From positions 1,427,870-1,491,869 of the forward strand of contig NW_017804131.1 of assembly GCF_001625305.1 (NCBI RefSeq): DNA of 64,000 nucleotides, written 5' to 3'. Each line of letters begins with the position of its first letter. Position 1 is the stretch's first letter. The position numbers were made by a program, and so were the translations under genes. The stretch is from Branchiostoma belcheri. Taxonomy: Eukaryota; Chordata; Leptocardii; Amphioxiformes; Branchiostomatidae. Positions 11,325 through 27,000 of the stretch are shown piece by piece. Under the pieces are notes generated by a model. The model was not told the origin of the DNA, did no database searches, and worked only from the letters and a program-made list of their open reading frames with translations.

Positions 11325-12709
11325 TTTATTTTTGACAATCAGTGTAACAAAATGTACTTCATCTCAGGTAAGAGTGACCATTCATTAGTTTCTGTTGTAT
11401 GAAGAACACACAGGCTAGATATTCTGTCACAGGGCAAGATTGTACATACGAGGTGTGGGGTTGCTTGCACGAAGAAAGCATCTTTAAAACATAAATACAA
11501 TAAGTTAGGAAGTGACACTTGACTGTTACTACATCAACCAATATGGCTGCTAAGTTAAAATCGTCTGTAGTATAAGACCCTCCATGGCTGAAAAGAGACA
11601 TTCATTTCTTGTCTTCGTACTGCACCATTTTTGAAAGTATCCCAGAAAGAGGATGTTGTAAGATTTTAAAGTTTGTCAAATGTTTTTCCTCAATTTTATA
11701 TATTGGTATTTGAAAAAAAAATCACAATACATAAGACGTAATATACAAGTAGATATGAATTCAGTAGGTACTCGTCTACATATTAGTGATAAACCACAAT
11801 CCAAATGTATGTCTGGATATTTTAGGCCTTCTCTACCTACCTGCAAAATATTCACATAAAACCTGACTACAGCAGTCAAAGCTATCTCTAGAGCAAAAAA
11901 CCTGAACTGACCAAATAAAATCCAATCAAATTACACCATTTGTAGACCTAGTATTGTCTGTGATTGTCTAAAAAAACACAGCTAAACATGTATGTTAACA
12001 TTAATGTTTATCAAAAAGAAGAAAATATCTGTTGTACTGTAAGATGATTTCTTAGAAACAACACAGTATATAAAATGTTCCTGTAAAGTGCTGTTCACAT
12101 AGTAATATTTCTCAACATAGCAATTTACAGGACAACTTCAAACTTATACATGTAATAGCATGTTTCTGCACCGCCTTTTATGGGTTGCAGCACCACTGAA
12201 GTTAGCACCACATTCGAAGCCTACATACATATATCACACCAGATCCATGTAGCTAGAAAATGTGCCAACCTCACATCTGTGTAGATTATAAAAAAAGCAC
12301 CACATTTTTACACATAAAACATGTTTAAAAACAGCACATAAAACCTTAAAAAGGGGATTAAAAAACCTCAGTGCTGTATTGTTCCAACATGCAAGGGATA
12401 CAGTTTTGATTGTAATAATACGATACAAACAGAACTAACTACATATACTATCATTCTGTACAAAATTTCCACTTTGAGTTCACATGGTTCATTTTCTTCT
12501 AAGTATGTAACCTACAATACTACAGCTACATGGTATCTATATATATAACATAAAAACATATACCACCATTTTTGCTACTCTTTTAAGAAAGTGACTCTAA
12601 ATATACCAGTGTTAAGTACACTTTTTTTTTACATTTTTACTAGTTTTCTTCGAGGGGAGGGGGTGTAACTTGTACTGACAAATTAGATACAACAAGGCTA
12701 GGAGGTGTG
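11325..12709 (-). terminator. Probable perlecan 3' untranslated region with candidate poly(A) signal
   Basis: About 1.4 kb of AT-rich sequence follows the perlecan stop on the minus strand, without coding potential or a convincing donor. A minus-strand AATAAA at 11325-11330 is one candidate cleavage signal. The true end may be nearer the stop; transcript 3' ends would decide. Confidence 0.35.
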
Positions 12710-15005
12710 CTAGGGTAGCTCCTGTAGCGGAGGGGGTTGGGCGGGACATGGTAGGACGTTGGAGCCCCCTATGTTGTCCAGGAGTAGGTTTATAGGAGGC
12801 CGGTTTTGTAACCTGAGGTTGTAGACACAGCCGACCATCCCTGTCTGGTACTTGTCGCCTGTGTGTTTGACAATGTCTGGCATACCACCTGGGGAATAAG
12901 CACAAACATGCAGGAGTCAGACATGTTAGCATGAAACTTCATCTGAGTTGGTGAACTACAACTGGACAAGTATTACACTGTTCTTCAACTCAAGAAAATT
13001 CTATCCTTTGCTGATCATGATGTCACACTTGCATTAAGTCACTCGTTCTGAGCAATTGGATGATGGAAGAAGAATGAGGGAGTTAATAAAAAAATTTGGT
13101 GAGTCCACTTTTCTTGAGTTGGAGAACAGTTTAAATTTTTCAAGTCAGACATTTTAAGAAAACACATTAGCCCCAATCAAATAATTTACTTTGACTACTT
13201 TGACACTAGTTATTCATCTCAACCCAACAGGGGATCTACATTATATGTACTATTGCAATGGAAAATCTAAATTGTACAATTTCAAGTGCAGACAGAAAAC
13301 ACATTTTTGTCACGTTAGTTAAGGCGTCTTAATTTACATATACCTTAAACTTCAATGTAGAAAACAGACTTGTAATAGCAATCACCTGACCTGTATAAAG
13401 TTGATAAGAGTTGAAAAAAAAAGGATCATACCTATGTATACACTGCCCTTTGCGTTTACACTCTGCAGGCTGCCACCTGACTTCCCTGGGATGGGTCTTC
13501 CCTCGTCTACTGTAAGTTCTCCATTCTGACCAGTTCTGTAGAGCACAGATTGGACACAACAGTAAGAATGGGCTTCACAACTCCTGATGACCAAATGTCA
13601 CTGATTTATGTCCATTTACAATGGAGATGCAACAGTAGGAATATAGGAAAACATGTATGCGTACAATCAACTTGACACATCTTTAATATGAAAAAGAAAC
13701 ACAAAAGTCATGCATATATGCATAATCTGTTCACAGCACTTTGGATAAAATTACTACATGTTTGTTGTTGTTATTTATTGATCTAACCTGAAAGATTTGG
13801 TGGGATCAATTAATGTAAACATACAACATCTGACAGATATGTAAACAATGCATGGCTGAAATACTAAATAACCACAAGGCTCCTTTTCATTTAATTCACC
13901 CAAAGGCTTTTACTGCTGATCCTTACTTGCTACATTGGTACCTTTTACTGCATCTTCATAGATGATGGCAAACAATAAAGGAAGGTACAGATGAGAAACT
14001 CTCCTATAACTATGAAATGAAATAATCAAAACAATGAAAAGGACTAACCTGACGGTCTTGACGTGGTGCCATTCTCCATCATTGATTCTCTGCTCAGATT
14101 GGATGTTTGCCTGTCCACTGCCCAGTTCATAGCTGGAAAACAGAGGAATACAAAATTACTTACTACTTAAATGCATCCTGTCACACTTAGCTGTCTTAAA
14201 TATTGCATTTCCCATTTAGGAAGTAGATTATCATCACCTTAGTGTTGTAACAAAAATTATTCAGGGATATCTAAAGGAAAATCAATACTAGTTGACTGAC
14301 CTGAAGACCAGGTATCCGTCACTCACAGCTATGGAGATAAAGTCCATATTTCTGCCAGTACTGCCTTCCTCCTGGGTAGAGCAACACATCACAAGGAATT
14401 AGCACTCTTTATTAGTACACAATAATGTAACTTTTTTATTTAGCAAGACTAGTTATCCATAATGTACCTGCACATCATTTCTGAAAAAAGCATACCGTAA
14501 TACTAAATTAAATCATGAAGAAATTCTGGACTTCATCGCTTATATTTCAACCTGTTGCTGCCTGTTAAGTGCACATTCACATATTGATATCATGCTAAAA
14601 GGACATCTGAACTTTGCAATGAAATAGATACTCTATCTTCACACTGTTTTTCAAAATAATGATAGGTGCTATTATTTCCACATTGTCAAGACCAAGTAGT
14701 GTCCCCACTCACCACACCCTGCCAGAAGATGACTCCGTTCCCCATGGTTGTTCTGAAGTGGAACTCGATGTACTCAGGCTCCGCCCAATATCCCCTCCCC
14801 ATGATCTTGTTGGGCAGCTCGATGTATCCGTCCCTGTCGAAGGCGGCCGTGTAGTCAGCCAGCTCCACCTTCTCCTCACAGTCCTTGCCCTTGAAGCCGA
14901 GAGGACACATGCAGCGGTAGTCGCTGCCCTGCTGCTCACACTTCCCACCGTTCAGACACGGCGTCAGGACCTGGCACGGGTTCAGGGCCGTCTCACAATG
15001 ACGGC
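12710..15005 (-). CDS. HSPG2: Perlecan LG3 (C-terminal laminin G-like module) and stop
   Basis: Exons: the 3' two-thirds of 14713-15005, then 14301-14371, 14049-14132, 13432-13535 and 12710-12888. Features include [58 protein letters not shown] and the closing [14 protein letters not shown] with GGSNVLPC. The W/H/V strand and the final disulfide are those of laminin G modules. In vertebrates LG3 is released as part of endorepellin. The protein ends about eleven residues after the last cysteine in a Pro-rich tail ([10 protein letters not shown]). The stop TAG is at 12710-12712. Confidence 0.92.
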
Positions 15006-18000
15006 CTGGAAAGATGAAGATGTCTCTGTTATGCCTTTGTTTTGAACATTGTTGTTGGTCCTGATACAACAAAAAGACTACAGAGCTACATTGTAGCAGT
15101 ATTACATCTACTGATGGTCATCTACATGTACAAATGTAGGAAAACAGTTCAGCTAACCTAGATCATTTAATATTTCAGCTAACGCACATCATTTTAGCTA
15201 ACCTAGACCATTTTCAGCTAACATACATGTACATCATCATCAGCTAACCGAGATCATTTTAGCTAACCTAGATCAGTTTTCAGAAGGCCTAAGAAGTACC
15301 TTCGAACTGTGGAGAACATCTGCAGACGTAGTTGTCTCCCATCTGGATGCACGTGGCTCCGTTCTGACACGGTGCACGGTCACACGTCCTCTCCCCACAG
15401 TCCTGGATGTTGGCACTGTCCAGTACGGCATTGACCAGGTCCAGGGAGATAGAGTTCACTTCAACCTGTAGTCATTAACAGTGTTAGCAAGGTCACATAT
15501 TTCCTGAAAAATGTTATTAGAATACTTGTGCCAATTAAAACTAAAAAATCAGTCTAATACAGTACATATTTTTTTCTGTCAGCTGGCTGCTAGAAATGTG
15601 GTCAGTAATGCTAATAAATTGCATAAACACATGTCTTTACTACATTTTTAAACTTAAAGCAAAAAAAAATTTTAAAGCATAATGCACTGCCAATAGGATC
15701 TTTGACATTTCAAAGTCATGTATGTATCTTACATTTGTACATGTATTACTCACTACATGGAGAAACTAACAATGAAAGGACTGTTGGGTATAAACATGTA
15801 CATGTACTTCTGAGTCAGAAAAGGATGGTTACTCACAGAAGCAATGCAGCCAAACAAGCCCTTGTTGACTCCAACTCTGTCAGGAAGGTCATCAAAGTTC
15901 TCCATCCCTCCTAAATGCAGCGGCATCCTCAGGTTTACACCCTGTGAGAAAAAGAAGAGAAGTCAGGGAATGATAATCTCTAAATTCGATGTAAAGGAGT
16001 TTTTTTTTAGAAGATTCGGTATTTCCTAGTCTGACTAAACCTGAATTCCAGCAGCCCTCCCCTGTTTAGGCCCCTGATAGGAAGCCCTGGACAGTGAGAG
16101 CTTGTGTTACACAGACTAAAGATCGAGGAAGACTACATGTACCTAGCCTAGACTGACCAATCCATCTTTGTTGCTAATACAGTTCAAGTACATCAAACCA
16201 ATCCAAGGAATTGGTACCTGAGTGCTTCCTGGTGACTGGCCCTTTGTGGCCTCCAGCCCGTCCAGACTTAAGGACCCATCCTTAAGGTCTCGCTCAGCCT
16301 TGATGGTGTGCCAGGTGTCCAAACTCACATTCTTAGAACTCCTAATGATGGCCGGACCTATGTGGAAAGATCACAAAATGACATTGAGACTGTGTTATAT
16401 AGTACCTACAGTTTCTTAGTATAAGTCTTTATTCAAATTTACTGATCCTACATTGTAGTTAAATGTTTCATACATTGAATACAATATATCATTTACAGTC
16501 AAACCTGCCCAAGATGACCACTAAGGGAACTGATAAAACCTGGTACATGTAGACAGGTGGTTATTATAGACAGAATTATTACTGGCTGATGGAAACATAT
16601 GTATCCAAGGAGCCACCAAAAGTTGGTGGAAAATTATTTAAGGGAACACCAAGAAGTGGTCACTGTCCAGGAGGTCTTTATGTACATGTGATCACTTTTT
16701 TTCAACAGATTTAACAGTATTCAATTTGATAGATCTAAAACAAATTTCTGGAAAGTTCTGATGTTCTCCATACCTGATCCACTATCAAATCTGAACTCGA
16801 CTGCTCCATCCTTGACTGCCAGTGAGATGAAGTCCCCAGACCCGGCCAGTCTCTGTCCGTTGAACAGCAGCAGTCCGTCTGTGAGACTGTCTAACTTGAA
16901 CTCCATGGTGATACGAGTCTGTCGCTGGACATTCTGCATTGTCTGGTAGGCGATGAAGGAAGTTCCACTGAAGGCTGGCTCAACGATCACAATACCTTAG
17001 GGGAAAAGAAAATTGTACACATATAAGTTCCCAACACAGTAAACAGCAAGAAATTATGGCTGCTTCTCTATCCCAGCAGGTTTACTATTCTGTTGTAATA
17101 TATGTTTTGTAAATTGCTTCTACTATATGTATGTGCAAATAAATAAAATCAAAATGATACAATGCATGGGAAAGTTCACAATACTGCTTTGTCTGTCAAA
17201 TTATATTTATGCTTATTTCTGTTTGAACTAAGTTTTTAACAGTTCATCTGTGTAGTTCATTACAGCATTTAGTCCTTACTTCATAAGATGATCAGGTACC
17301 TTAAAGTTTAATTTGTACAATTAACAACAAGTACTGTATTGGTGAAGTGACTTTTCTACTGGTAGTGCTTCATTCTCACCTGTGCCACACCTGACACCTG
17401 TTCTGCCGATGGGACAAGAGCAGGTGAACCCTGTGGGGCCAGGATCGTTGTTACACTTGCCACCTGGTCCACAGGCACCTGGGTAACACCTCTCTCCAAC
17501 ACCTTCACATGTCCTCCCACTGTAACCCTCAGGACACTCACATCTGTGGGACAGAAGAGAGGAGGTTGTCATCAAGGGGCATTGTTTGCTAACACTGATT
17601 ATTTTTCATTTAATAAAGTACAACTGTTACAGTGACATACAAGTGCAGTGCAGTGGTGTCATACCCCTTACAGTATCGTTTCAAATTGTGACCGTATATT
17701 GCGTAACCTAAATTTTTTGTTGCGATATATTCATGAATGGACAAACACAGATTGTGAGACTGGATGAAAATGGATAAGATTTCTGCACAGGAAGAATCAT
17801 GACAGCAATGCTGTACAAGATGGAATAATTGAACAAGCTGCTTTGTTACAATCCAGATAAATATGGGCGAGTACGGAGAACATGGCTAGGATATCTGCAC
17901 TGGACAGAAATCTTGCACATGAAACCAAAATTGGCACAGGTTTACAACTCTTCCTTGTAGTAAATACATGTACTTTACAACTACCATTTTAGCAGGATTA

Positions 18001-21000
18001 CACTCTTTAAGGGTTTAACATCATTGGACCAACATGTGTTGTAAATAGTGCAACAGCTTTTGGGTTAACTCTAAATTTCATTGCAAGTTTTTAATCTATG
18101 GACTGCGCACATAAATATAATTATTATACAATCATATAACATTTCACTCTGCAATAGGTGGGCCCATCTATTCCATTGATTACTTTTCCCCAAATCACAC
18201 ATCTTTGTTATCATTATTGATTGATATTCTTGTATCCTGGTTTTCTCTGTGAACAAAACAGCGTCATCAATTGTCAGTGTAGTTAATTAATCAAAGTCAC
18301 AAGGCCATTTAACTCTGCTCAAGGTCCCTAGTCAAAATTTGATGTAATAACACATACATATGTCATACTGTGAGCTTTATTTTCAGCATTGTGTTATACC
18401 GGTACGGGTCAACATGTAATGGTGCTGAAAGCCACTTCAACTCAAAAACAAATCCCATTCAAACAATTGTGTCTGACTCACTAAAGCTTGTTCATCAGGT
18501 GATCCTAACTTTCTTTTTAGTGACTCCAGGGGAAAAAAATCATTCCCCACACCTTTCAGTGTCTTGTGCAGTGTCTATCTAAATTTCTATAGCTCTTGGG
18601 CCACACAGTAAGGGACTGAGTCCACTGTGTGTTAAACTCCCATATTCATAAATGCTGCACTGAGTGCTCCTTCTCTTAACAATGCTGACCTGAATCCGTA
18701 TTCTGTTGTCGCCTCCACACAGGTTCCTCCGTTTTTACAGGGTTTATCTGCGCAGGTGGGGCAGTCAGACACACCCACAATGTTGATGGCATCACTGGCC
18801 AGGTTCACACTCGCACCACTGATCTCCAGTCTACTCAGACAGCCTGGAATTCACATACAACAACATTCATGTGAAGGAATCACTTACAGGTATGATCAGA
18901 GAAGGCCTTCTGTATCTGCATCTGTATAGCCAGTATAACCGCCCTTCGGCGTAACACACCAGCAAATCAAACTAGCGTCCTACATGTATTCAAACACCAT
19001 GATAATGAATTTGGTACAAAGAATTATTCAAATTGAACAGAAAACTTAAGAACAACAAAATAAACAAATGTAGTAACATCTGCTGTCTCTGACTACAATG
19101 CACCATTTGTATTGGTATTGGCCAACAGTATAAAATGTGGAGGGATGGACATTTGAAAAAAATACACAATCTTTTTATACTAACTTAGACAATACATGTC
19201 ATATATTGTGTAAGTTAGTATAAAAAGATTTTAACAAGAGTCAAATTTGGAACAACAGTTTGAAAGATAAACTTACCGATGAAGCCAGATTTCAGCCCTG
19301 AGGCTGTTGCTATGGCAGCATAGTCAGGTACTCCGCCCACGTGCAGGGGTTCGATCAGGTCCAGACCACGGAAGTTACCCTGAGACGTGCCGTTAGCTGC
19401 CGGGAGGCCGTCCACAGACAGGGAACCAAACCTGCTGTTCCTGTTCACAGGAAAACAACAAAACCTTTAGTATCAGTCACCATCAAGTGTCATTGAAATC
19501 ACACAATGATGTAAAATACCAGAATCTGATGTATAGATTTGATTTAAACATTACAATCATATTTCCGTCTAACCTTCACAAAGTTACAATGTAAATAATT
19601 TCTTGTAAAATTAACAACTGATAAATCCCATGCCATACCTCTTCAGCACGACGGTATGGAACCTGCCCAGCTCCAGGGCGTTCTTACTGCGGATGACGGC
19701 TGCTCCTGACCCCACGTCAAAGCGGAACTCCACGTACCCCTCCGACAGGCCCAGCGACATGAAGTCCCCGGCACCGCCGTTCTTCTGTCCATTATAGAGG
19801 ATCAACCCTGAACAAGGTGGAATGTTTGTTAATGAGGAGCTGGATTCTTTTCACCAGGTATCATTTTACCTTGTCAGAGGCATCCCGTCTACAGCTTCTG
19901 TAGTTACTGTACAAACTTCGTGCAGGTGCTAAACCTTCAACCATTTGTAGTTCATGCCATCTTTGTGTATGTTAAATATTTTCAAAGACTAAAAATAGTA
20001 AATATTTTGCTTCATCAGATAAACTTGCAAGACTTATTTACTTTTCAACTCTACCTGACCTTCTTGACTTTAACTCGACCTATGAAAAGCGGCCTTAATT
20101 GTTGATTTTGGGCTAAAAAACCAAAGCCAAAAAAAGGCACAAACAAAACAAACTTCTTAATCCCTAATTAGCATATACATGTATTCCAATCCCAAATGGT
20201 AGGAAAAGACTGTCCCTTTACCTTCTGTACTTTCCGGCTTGAAGGACACTTCAATGTCAAACTGCAGGTAGGCCTCCCGAAGCGTGGGGAAGGTCATGTA
20301 GGACAGGGGAGTCTGGGTAAAGTATGGGATCAGCTCTGGAAGAGAAAACAGACAGAAATCTGTTACTGAAACTGCTCTCATGGCAGTTACTGCTTAGCAT
20401 AACAGACTTTTAGTCTAGTTTATGATTAATATCTAATTTCAAGCTACATATTTGGATTTAAAAAAATGTGTGGTGACAGTTTATGCACAAACATCTTAAA
20501 TACAAGACAACATACTAGTATCTTAGAAAAATTGTTATCTTCATTCATAATGTAAGTCAACAACAGTGCTTGTAACACTTGTGCCTACATGTACCTACAT
20601 GTACTGTCACAACAGCTGCCCCTAGCAATGTGTTCAGTGCACAAATATTACAAGAAATTGTACATTTTGCTAGTGTTTATGCAAAAGTGTATGACAAACA
20701 GAAACAAACCTCCAACATTAAGAATAGCACGGAACTCTGCAGTTCCTTCATCATTCGTGGCTGAACAGATGTAAGCACCTGCATCTTCCTTGGTGATCTG
20801 TATGGTAACACAAAATGCAGTCAATTATGACAGTAACAAAATACGTGTAGCTGTTTGGTTGTACCAGAGGCCTATGCTGCTAGCTAAAGGAACCAACTCG
20901 GAAAGACACAAAACAGAATAAAAAGAAAACGGTGCCAAAGATATACATGTACTCCAGGGTTTTCAAGTTAAAACATTAAGGGTGTGACAAATGAACTTTG

Positions 21001-24000
21001 CATCTCATTCACTCTTCATTCAGAGACAACTTCATCTTTTCTACCCTGCTCTGGGTCTAAATTATGGATATAATCACTTCCTTAAGGATTTCTTACAGAG
21101 GGAATTGTGAGGACTCCATTATCGATGATGTGGTCATCAGGTAGGTCACCGTTCTCCTTCCTCCAGGTGATGTCAGGTGGCGGGGAACCACTGGCCAGAC
21201 AGGTGAAGACAGCTGTGGAACCCAGCATCACATTCCGCACCTCTGGTTTGACTGTCATAGTCGGTGCAGCTGAGGGGGGAGGGGGGCAACATTAGAAAAC
21301 ATGTACCAGGGAAGTAGGGTGCACAAAATATGCTGTAAACTAAGGTAGTGAGATTTTGGTATTGTTAAGTTTTTACTTCCATCTAATGCAGTAACATTAC
21401 TGTACGTTTAAAAACTTATTCCCTATTCCCTGATCATAATTTTCTGTTTATACATGTAAGTAGCAAATACAGATGTAATGATTATACAGAAAATATCTTA
21501 CATATACATCTTTTTCTTGCAGTAATGACAGAGAAGTTTGGTCCTACCTTCCAGGCTGAGGGTCACTTCCTGCTCAGATGCGCCAAATCGGTTGGAGGCC
21601 TTGCACTTGTACCGCCCCTCGTCTCCAGGCCTGACAGCAGGGATGGTCAGGATGCCGTCTCGCACCTCAGCATTACTGGGTAGTCTCCCATCCACCTGTG
21701 AGGAGGGACAAATTTTTAATAACCTTTGGCATGCTAATGGGTGCATCCAATTCATTAACAACACTTTATGATATGCATTGATACATACAATGTAAATGTA
21801 TTTCTTTTCTATTTCCCAAGCAATGATTCTTTACCAGTACATTTCGTAGCGGAAGGAAAAACTGGTAGCAACCAGCAAATTAATAATTGGCTTCAGCTGT
21901 TGCAATCAACTTCCAATCTATGTTCAGGCTGTAAAAACTCTAGGAACAAGGCATGTGGCCTGATGTACACTAAAAACAAAGACGAGTTAACACACAACTT
22001 GTGGGCAAGACAAAGCAGAATTTAGTTTTGCCATACAACTAGGAACAAAGAAAGAAAGAGAAAATACCTTTGTCCACTCTATCAGAGGCCTGGGTTCCCC
22101 GGATGCTGCACAGTCAAACTCCACCCGTTCTCCTATGCGCACCATCTGCACGGCTGTCTTCAGATTGATTTCTACTGCAGGAGGTGCCTCTGTAAACAAC
22201 ATGAACCACATAAACAGCCAATAAATGACAAGCTCCTGTACTGAAACTATAGTTTACACTAACTAGCCTGTATCTGTCCTTAGTGCTTAAATTATGTCTA
22301 CACTAACTTGCACATCCTAGTACATAATCCAGTGCATATACCAGTAGCAGTGTAATTCCTTTCATAATATCTAGCAAGCTCCTGTCCTTGGTACTGAACT
22401 TGCTTTCACACTATCTCACAAGCTTTGTCCCTTTTAATGGATCTATTTTCACACTATGTACCTGTCCTTGGTACTGAATTAAGGCTTTGGATGAGTAAAC
22501 GAAATGGCAAACAATATGTTCCTAAGATGTCTTACCTTCTCCCCCAGCGACACTTAAGGTGGCTTTCTCTTCAGTGGTTCCCAGTTCGTTGGATGCCACA
22601 CAGACATATGTCCCAGCATCCTCTGGCTTAAGATTTGGAATTCTGGCCAGTAACAAGATAACATATTAATATTGCAAGAGCTTTCAACAACTAGTATGTT
22701 AAGAGGACCTTTTTTCGAAATGAGCTGTACAAAGATTTCAAACAAAGAGGGAGAAACAATAACATGAATGGGAGGTACCAGTAAACAAGTTTCTTTCTGA
22801 GTGTCCCATTTGTAACAGCTGTAACAGTACATAAAGAAGCAGGAACAGTCAGATATCCTCTAAACCAAGTCACATCAGCTAAAGCACTAATCCTGACCTG
22901 AGAACATTGCCGAAGATGACGTGTTGTTCAGGCAGTGGTTCTCCCTCCTTTCTCCACTGTATCCTGGGGACAGGGAAGCCTGCAGCTGCACAGCCAAACT
23001 CAGCCGTGGACCCAGCCTCTCGCATCGACTCCTTAGGGGAGATCGTCTTTATCGTTGGTTGAGCTGGGAACAAAATTTGCAGGATTGTAGGTTAATATTT
23101 TGTTTCTAAGAAGTACAGCTATGGATGCAAGATACTGCAGATTAATACTGAACAATGATCAAGATGTTTTTAACATTTAGCTGATTTGGTTCCATGAGTA
23201 CAGCCAAAAGTGACAACTTGCACCCATAAAAAATATGAAGTGTGACAATCAAAGAACGGCACAAAAACTGCAGGCATTTTCCCAGGCAAAGTCCAAGCAA
23301 TTTCTTTGATGGATCCCAAATGAAACCAGCAAATAAAATCAAATTTCCCAAGAAGCACAATGAAACAAAAATGTCTATCATCATTACATATTGTAATTTG
23401 TCTGCAAACAAGCCAAACATAAAAATTGTCCATTTCCCCACCTGTGACAATGATATTGGTGAAGCCTTCTGCTATGCCAGCAGGGTTGGTGATGAGACAC
23501 CTGTACTGTCCCATGTCCTCTGTTGTGACCTGCTGGATGATCAGCAGTCCTCCGCTCGTAGTCGCCCGCGTGCTCATGTCCCCGTCCACGCGTGTCCACT
23601 CGTACATGATCGGCTCTGTGCCCTCCGCTTCACACCTCAGTCTGACCTCCTCTCCAGGGGAGACTGTCATCGTCTCCTGGTCAATACTGACCATGGGAAT
23701 CACTGGGGAAAGGAAGAACAATGTAACCTGTCACTTGTGTATATATTCAAGAGTTCTCTGAATAAGGAGCACCTCATACAATTGTTCAATGTCAACTGCA
23801 AATTACAGTACATCTTTCCAATCATGCCAGGTTTATTCTTCTTCTTCCTGAACTAAATTGCTTAGCAATTACATGTTGGACTAAGTCTAGCTTCTACAGT
23901 AATGGTAACATCACCGTAGTACCAAGCATTCCATTTCATCTAACCCCTACATGTCATTAGACTGTAAAATTTACAACAATTCTTGCAGTCAGACAAGTAT

Positions 24001-27000
24001 CAACCGGTCATGATGGCATGAGACTATTTGTCTGTAATCCTAGAAAGAGAACCTTTCACTACACTGTACCTTGCACGACAAGTCTTGCAGCCAGACTAGC
24101 CTCCCCTGCATAGTTGACAGCAGTGCAGGAGTACTCTCCCTCATCTTCCCTGCGCACACTGGGGATGGTCAGCGTGCCCTGCTGCACCTGGTACCTGGGA
24201 GGCTGGGAACCTCCGATCTTTTGCCAGCGCAGCCGTGGGGGTGGAGAACCTGCAGTCACAAGGATAGGATGAAACACATTGGGTACCCTTTTCAACTGTT
24301 GTCTGCTTATTGCATGTGGGTCATATGGTGCCATACAAGACTGGTGGAAGCTTATCTTAAATTGACTACTATTCATTTTTTCAAAAGACATGCAATTTAC
24401 CAAGCTTATTACATTGACAAAATTGAGTCAGTTCCAAAGCGTCCATAGGGATGGTAGCACGAAAGCATTTCCACTTACTGCATAACTTCAGACAAAGGCA
24501 CAATACAAGTAAGTCATTACCTGTAGCAGTGCACTTGAACTCTGCAGGGTCTCCCTCCACTACAGTAGAGAACGGAGGAGTGATGGTCACCACTGGAATC
24601 TCATCCGGTCGTACTAGTGATTCAGAAACTGCAAAAAAAATATTCAGAATTATATCACTTGCACCCTTTCTGTAATATAAGAACAGATTGGACTTTGTAT
24701 TCCCTCACAACGGTAATATACAATGTACTTACATGTATGACAGCAGTAAATTTGATTTCATACCTTGCAGATATTGTACATGTAAACTAAATAAAACACA
24801 ACACCTGCAAAAGGAGCCGGACTTGTTTACCTATGACTTGAACAGAAGACTCTGAGATGCCGATGTTGTTGTTGGACTCGCAGGTGTAGACTCCTGAATC
24901 TTCCACAGTCACACGGTCAATCTCCAACACAGCACTGTTCTGGGTGTCACCTCCTAAGAAGGATAATATCAGGCAAACCTTTACAATACATACTTTGAGT
25001 ACAAATATGAACCAAAACTTTGGACAAGTTAGGTTGCAATAGTGTGAAAAGTTGTTGAGTCTGAAATGAAAAATGTATGGCACTGGTTGTATATTGAGTT
25101 TAATATATTTTGAAATATACATATAGATTGAACTCTATACAAGGAACTATTAGACTACCGGTAATAGTTCTTGTGTATCTGCCTTACCTTCTACTCTGGC
25201 TCTAGTGCGTTGTCCATCCCTGGTCCACCTGACCACTGGTGCGGGGTCACCTGTGGCCACACACTCCAGGTACAGCCGCTCACCCAGCCCAACACTGACC
25301 GGTCCTGCTGGACTGATGGTCACCCGTGGGTACCCTGGAGTGGACAGTAGATTTAGATGTACATTTTTGTCATCTGAGAACAAACATCTTTGACAAATGC
25401 TATTTTTTTCTCAAACTATAAATTACATAAAATTCCTTTAATTATTTTCCATTTCCAAAAATATTTCTCGTGGTAACGGTTTATTTATTAATTCACAGGT
25501 CACATTAGTATGCCACTTGTATTGACAGACTTGACACTTAATGGCACTTTGCCAGCCCTTTATGACTTCGATACCACCTTTCCAGTAATAATACTAATAT
25601 CTGTATGACATGCCAGGCTTCTGCCAGCTTTCCACCATGGAAACTTGTTCACAGAATGCAGCAGACTTACCTTGTACCCTGATGTTTGCTGTAGCCTGGA
25701 TGGACCCTACAGTGTTGTTAGCAGTACAGACATAGGCACCCTGTTCTGCAGGGGTCACATCTCGGATGGTCAGGACTCCATCTCTTACATCTGTTCTCTC
25801 TGTTGGGAAGGAAACACAACTTCTTCAACATATGAATTTCAAATTTTTAAAAAACCTTACCAGAATCTGCCCAATTTTTTTTCACCAAATAGGCAACGTC
25901 CCATTAAAAGTAGATTTTAACTACATTGTAAAAACTCCAAACCACTTGAACGTTAAAAATGTGGCATTATTCATTAGCCATTGCCTCCAAAAAAGGCAAT
26001 AATATATATTGGAACATCAGATATATCCATACATGTAGATTAACACTTTTTACATCTCAAGTTTTTAACCAGAACAAACCAACAACTGAAAGCCAGACTT
26101 ACCTGTGAACTGCTCATTACCAGCCCTGCTCCAGGAGATGGTGGGTGCTGGCCGGCCGCTGGTGGCCTGACACTGCAGCTGGGTGGACTGTCCAATCTGC
26201 AGGTCCATATTGGGAGTGGGGAAGATCTGAACAGCTGGCAGGTCTCGAGCTGTTACACAGAGAAAAACCAAATCAAACTCTAAATGCCTGCCTAAGTGGT
26301 TAGGTCAGTACATGTAGCTAGCTCTTGCTCCTCTCCATATGGTACCTCCAAGTAGCACTGTCTAAAGCCATATCTTCTGCTGCTTGAAACCTCTAAATGC
26401 CTCATTGCAAAATGTACTAAAAAGTTACAATGCTACATTTTCAAATAAAGATGGCTTTTATAAAGGACAGATGTTTGATACAGTGGTTATATGATTAGCG
26501 GTACGGAGAAAAAGATGCAAATGTAAAATACAGTAAGTGTTTAACACTATGTAAATATAGATGTTACCAGGTCCTGTCCATGTGATGTTCTCATGTATGC
26601 TGACAGATTAAAATTGTTAGTAAAAGGTAATTAGATATAGCAGTTAAGGAAGACCACTTTGGTACTAACTATACGTAAATGGACACAAGCAATGGCAGAA
26701 CATGCAAGTTTATAAATTCAACATCTTGACAAGAAGTAGTAAGAAGAAGTAAGATCTTACATTCCACTTCCAGCATGATGGAGGCCGAGGACACTCCGGC
26801 GATGTTGTCCACTGTGCAGACATACATGCCACGGTCGTTACTGGACACCCTCACAATCCGCAGAACATCATTCAGTACCTAGGACAGGGACAACAGTCTT
26901 TACAATTCAACAATCAAATTATCGAAAATATCTATACCAAAGCAATAGCTTGGTAGGTACAATGTCTGTCTTGCATGCAGTTGGTTGCAGGATTGAGCAC

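Noticed and set aside
23170..23440. Extended minus-strand frame past the Ig 10 exon
   Set aside because: It is read-through of the intron after the donor at 23442; the sequence loses all domain features.
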